From Gammaproteobacteria bacterium (GTDB lineage Bacteria; Pseudomonadota; Gammaproteobacteria; UBA5335), in contig WOZT01000085.1 of NCBI GenBank assembly GCA_011620145.1, positions 1 to 5,675 on the forward strand: 5,675 nt of DNA, given 5' to 3'. Numbering within the stretch: position 1 is the stretch's first letter; each line of letters starts with the position of its first letter. Under the pieces are notes generated by a model that had not been told where the DNA came from, made no database searches, and worked only from the letters and a program-made list of their open reading frames with translations. The position numbers were made by a program, and so were the translations under genes. This document shows positions 4,587 through 5,675 of the stretch, piece after piece.

Positions 4587-5660
4587 ATGACGTTGTGCGC
4601 CCTCAAGGGACGCGATTTTCGATCTTTTACATCCCTCCAGATGGTGTGTCATCCCGAGGTCAATTTAATCGTCGGGCCAAACGGCAGCGGCAAAACCTCG
4701 TTACTGGAAGCGATCTATCTGCTGGGCAGAGGAAAATCCTTTCGCACAACCCGACGTCAAAATCTTTGGCGTCGGGATAGTGACGGGTTTTCCTTACAGG
4801 CCGATATTTCCGATACTTTGGATCGAAAGATCCGTCTTAGCCTCAATGCGTCGCCGTCCGCTTTGGCATATCGCCTTCAAGGCCAACCGGTAAAAGTCCT
4901 GAGTGAACTTCTTCCGCTCTTGCCTGTTCAGGTTCTCGATCCCCGTACAATGCCGCTTATTGGTGGAACTCCCGCTGATCGCCGACGTTTTATTGATTGG
5001 GGATTGTTCCACGTGGAACCCTCTTTCCACGGTCACTGGCGGTTTTATCAGCGGGCACTTGATCAACGCAATGCCGCACTACGAGCAGGGAGCCCCGATG
5101 CGGCATTGGCAGGATGGGAACAACCCATGATCCAGCACGGCATGGCGTTGCATGCGTTACGCATGACTTACCTGGAAAGCCTGGTTGGTTCTCTGTCCGT
5201 TTGCCTGAATAGATTGAACTGCCCTGGAGAACTGGATTACCGTTACCAAGCCGGCTGGCCTCGGGATAAATCCCTGGAGGAATCCATTATTGGTGGCCGT
5301 TTTCGGGATCGCGTTCAGGGATTTTCATCCATCGGACCTCATCGAGCTGATTTACTGTTGCGTGTTGACGGTCATCCGGCGTCGCAATGCCTATCACGGG
5401 GAGAAGAAAAACGATTGACCTATGCCTTGTTGCTGGCCCAGATCATTCATCTTCACCAGCACACGGGTCAGGAACCCATCGTTCTCGTGGACGATCCAAT
5501 CACGGAATTGGATGAAATGCATTGGACCCTATTGGCAGATTTGTTGGCAGAATTGCCCGCGCAGCGCTTTATCACGTTGATCGACCCACGACAGATCAAG
5601 CTGGAAAACAAGGGCACAACGTTCCACGTGGAACAGGGTGTGCTCTCAAGAATGCTATGA
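4587..5660 (+). CDS. recF: DNA replication and repair protein RecF
   Basis: SMC/ABC-like ATPase that, with RecO and RecR, helps load RecA at single-strand gaps behind stalled forks. Its 357 residues equal the E. coli length. Walker A is GPNGSGKT (30-37), followed by SLLEAIYLLGRGKSFR. The RecF-specific stretch RRRFIDWGLFHVEP ends at 145 and is followed by QRNAALR. GPHRADLLLRVDG precedes the ABC signature LSRGEEKRL (269-277), and Walker B with D-loop is VLVDDPITELDE (299-310). Two departures from E. coli: the signature has Glu273 for Gln, and DDPITELD replaces DDFASELD. The catalytic Lys36 and Asp302-Asp303 are present. It is probably co-transcribed with dnaN. Two parS palindromes lie within it, both encoding FHVE (141-144 and 346-349). 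gyrB commonly follows recF, but the window ends 15 bases later. Confidence 0.96.
   Translation: MTLCALKGRDFRSFTSLQMVCHPEVNLIVGPNGSGKTSLLEAIYLLGRGKSFRTTRRQNLWRRDSDGFSLQADISDTLDRKIRLSLNASPSALAYRLQGQPVKVLSELLPLLPVQVLDPRTMPLIGGTPADRRRFIDWGLFHVEPSFHGHWRFYQRALDQRNAALRAGSPDAALAGWEQPMIQHGMALHALRMTYLESLVGSLSVCLNRLNCPGELDYRYQAGWPRDKSLEESIIGGRFRDRVQGFSSIGPHRADLLLRVDGHPASQCLSRGEEKRLTYALLLAQIIHLHQHTGQEPIVLVDDPITELDEMHWTLLADLLAELPAQRFITLIDPRQIKLENKGTTFHVEQGVLSRML
5005..5020. promoter_or_regulatory. parS centromere site 1 (ParB-binding palindrome)
   Basis: TGTTCCACGTGGAACC contains the perfect 14-bp palindrome GTTCCACGTGGAAC (5006-5019). It agrees with the chromosomal parS consensus, and as I recall it with the Pseudomonas form. 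ParB binds such sites, spreads along DNA and is moved by ParA to segregate the origin. It lies in recF, about 1.6 kb from the probable oriC, over codons for the conserved FHVEP. Confidence 0.88.
5620..5635. promoter_or_regulatory. parS centromere site 2 (ParB-binding palindrome)
   Basis: CGTTCCACGTGGAACA has the same perfect 14-bp palindrome (5621-5634); the only departure from the 16-base form is the first base (C for T). It starts 615 bases after the first site and lies about 25 bases before the recF stop, over codons for FHVEQG. Two identical palindromes so close to an origin make chance very unlikely. Confidence 0.87.
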
Positions 5661-5675
5661 TGTCCCTTTTTCCGG

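Noticed and set aside
5657..5675. ATGATG overlapping the recF stop as the start of the next gene
   Set aside because: There is no clear ribosome binding site, and the few visible codons (MMSLFP or MSLFP) do not resemble the usual GyrB N-terminus; 15 bases are not enough to judge.

Overview
The window is the chromosomal replication-origin neighbourhood of a bacterium, most likely a gammaproteobacterium. The evidence is the gene order (yidC, rnpA and rpmH leftward; dnaA, dnaN and recF rightward), the close resemblance of every product to its Escherichia coli or Pseudomonas counterpart, and parS sites identical in their core to the Pseudomonas type. I cannot name genus or species. All six genes are recognisable housekeeping genes. 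I found no new multi-gene system, phage, insertion sequence, CRISPR array, tRNA or rRNA.

Left block (about 1-1692, minus strand): rpmH (ribosomal protein L34), rnpA (RNase P protein) and the N-terminal two thirds of yidC (membrane insertase, cut by the window edge) form a tight operon. It reads leftward from a good promoter at 1754-1783. The small gene yidD, which commonly lies between rnpA and yidC, is missing; only 10 bases separate those two genes.

Divergent control region (1693-1895): it carries the rpmH promoter on the minus strand and an A/T-rich leader before dnaA. I see no DnaA boxes here.

Right block (1896-5660, plus strand): dnaA encodes the initiator. The 246-base gap after it holds two perfect DnaA boxes, two one-mismatch boxes, two degenerate boxes and a strongly A/T-rich stretch, so it is the probable oriC. 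dnaN (sliding clamp) and recF (gap-repair ATPase) follow. recF starts 9 bases after dnaN and its ribosome binding site overlaps the dnaN stop codon. Genes on both sides of the gap are transcribed away from it, as expected when forks leave in both directions.

The most notable signal is a pair of perfect 14-bp palindromes inside recF (5006-5019 and 5621-5634). They match parS, the ParB-binding centromere, and both encode the same tetrapeptide FHVE in the same reading register. The region therefore combines initiation (DnaA/oriC), clamp and repair functions (DnaN, RecF) and the probable nucleation point for chromosome segregation (ParB/parS).
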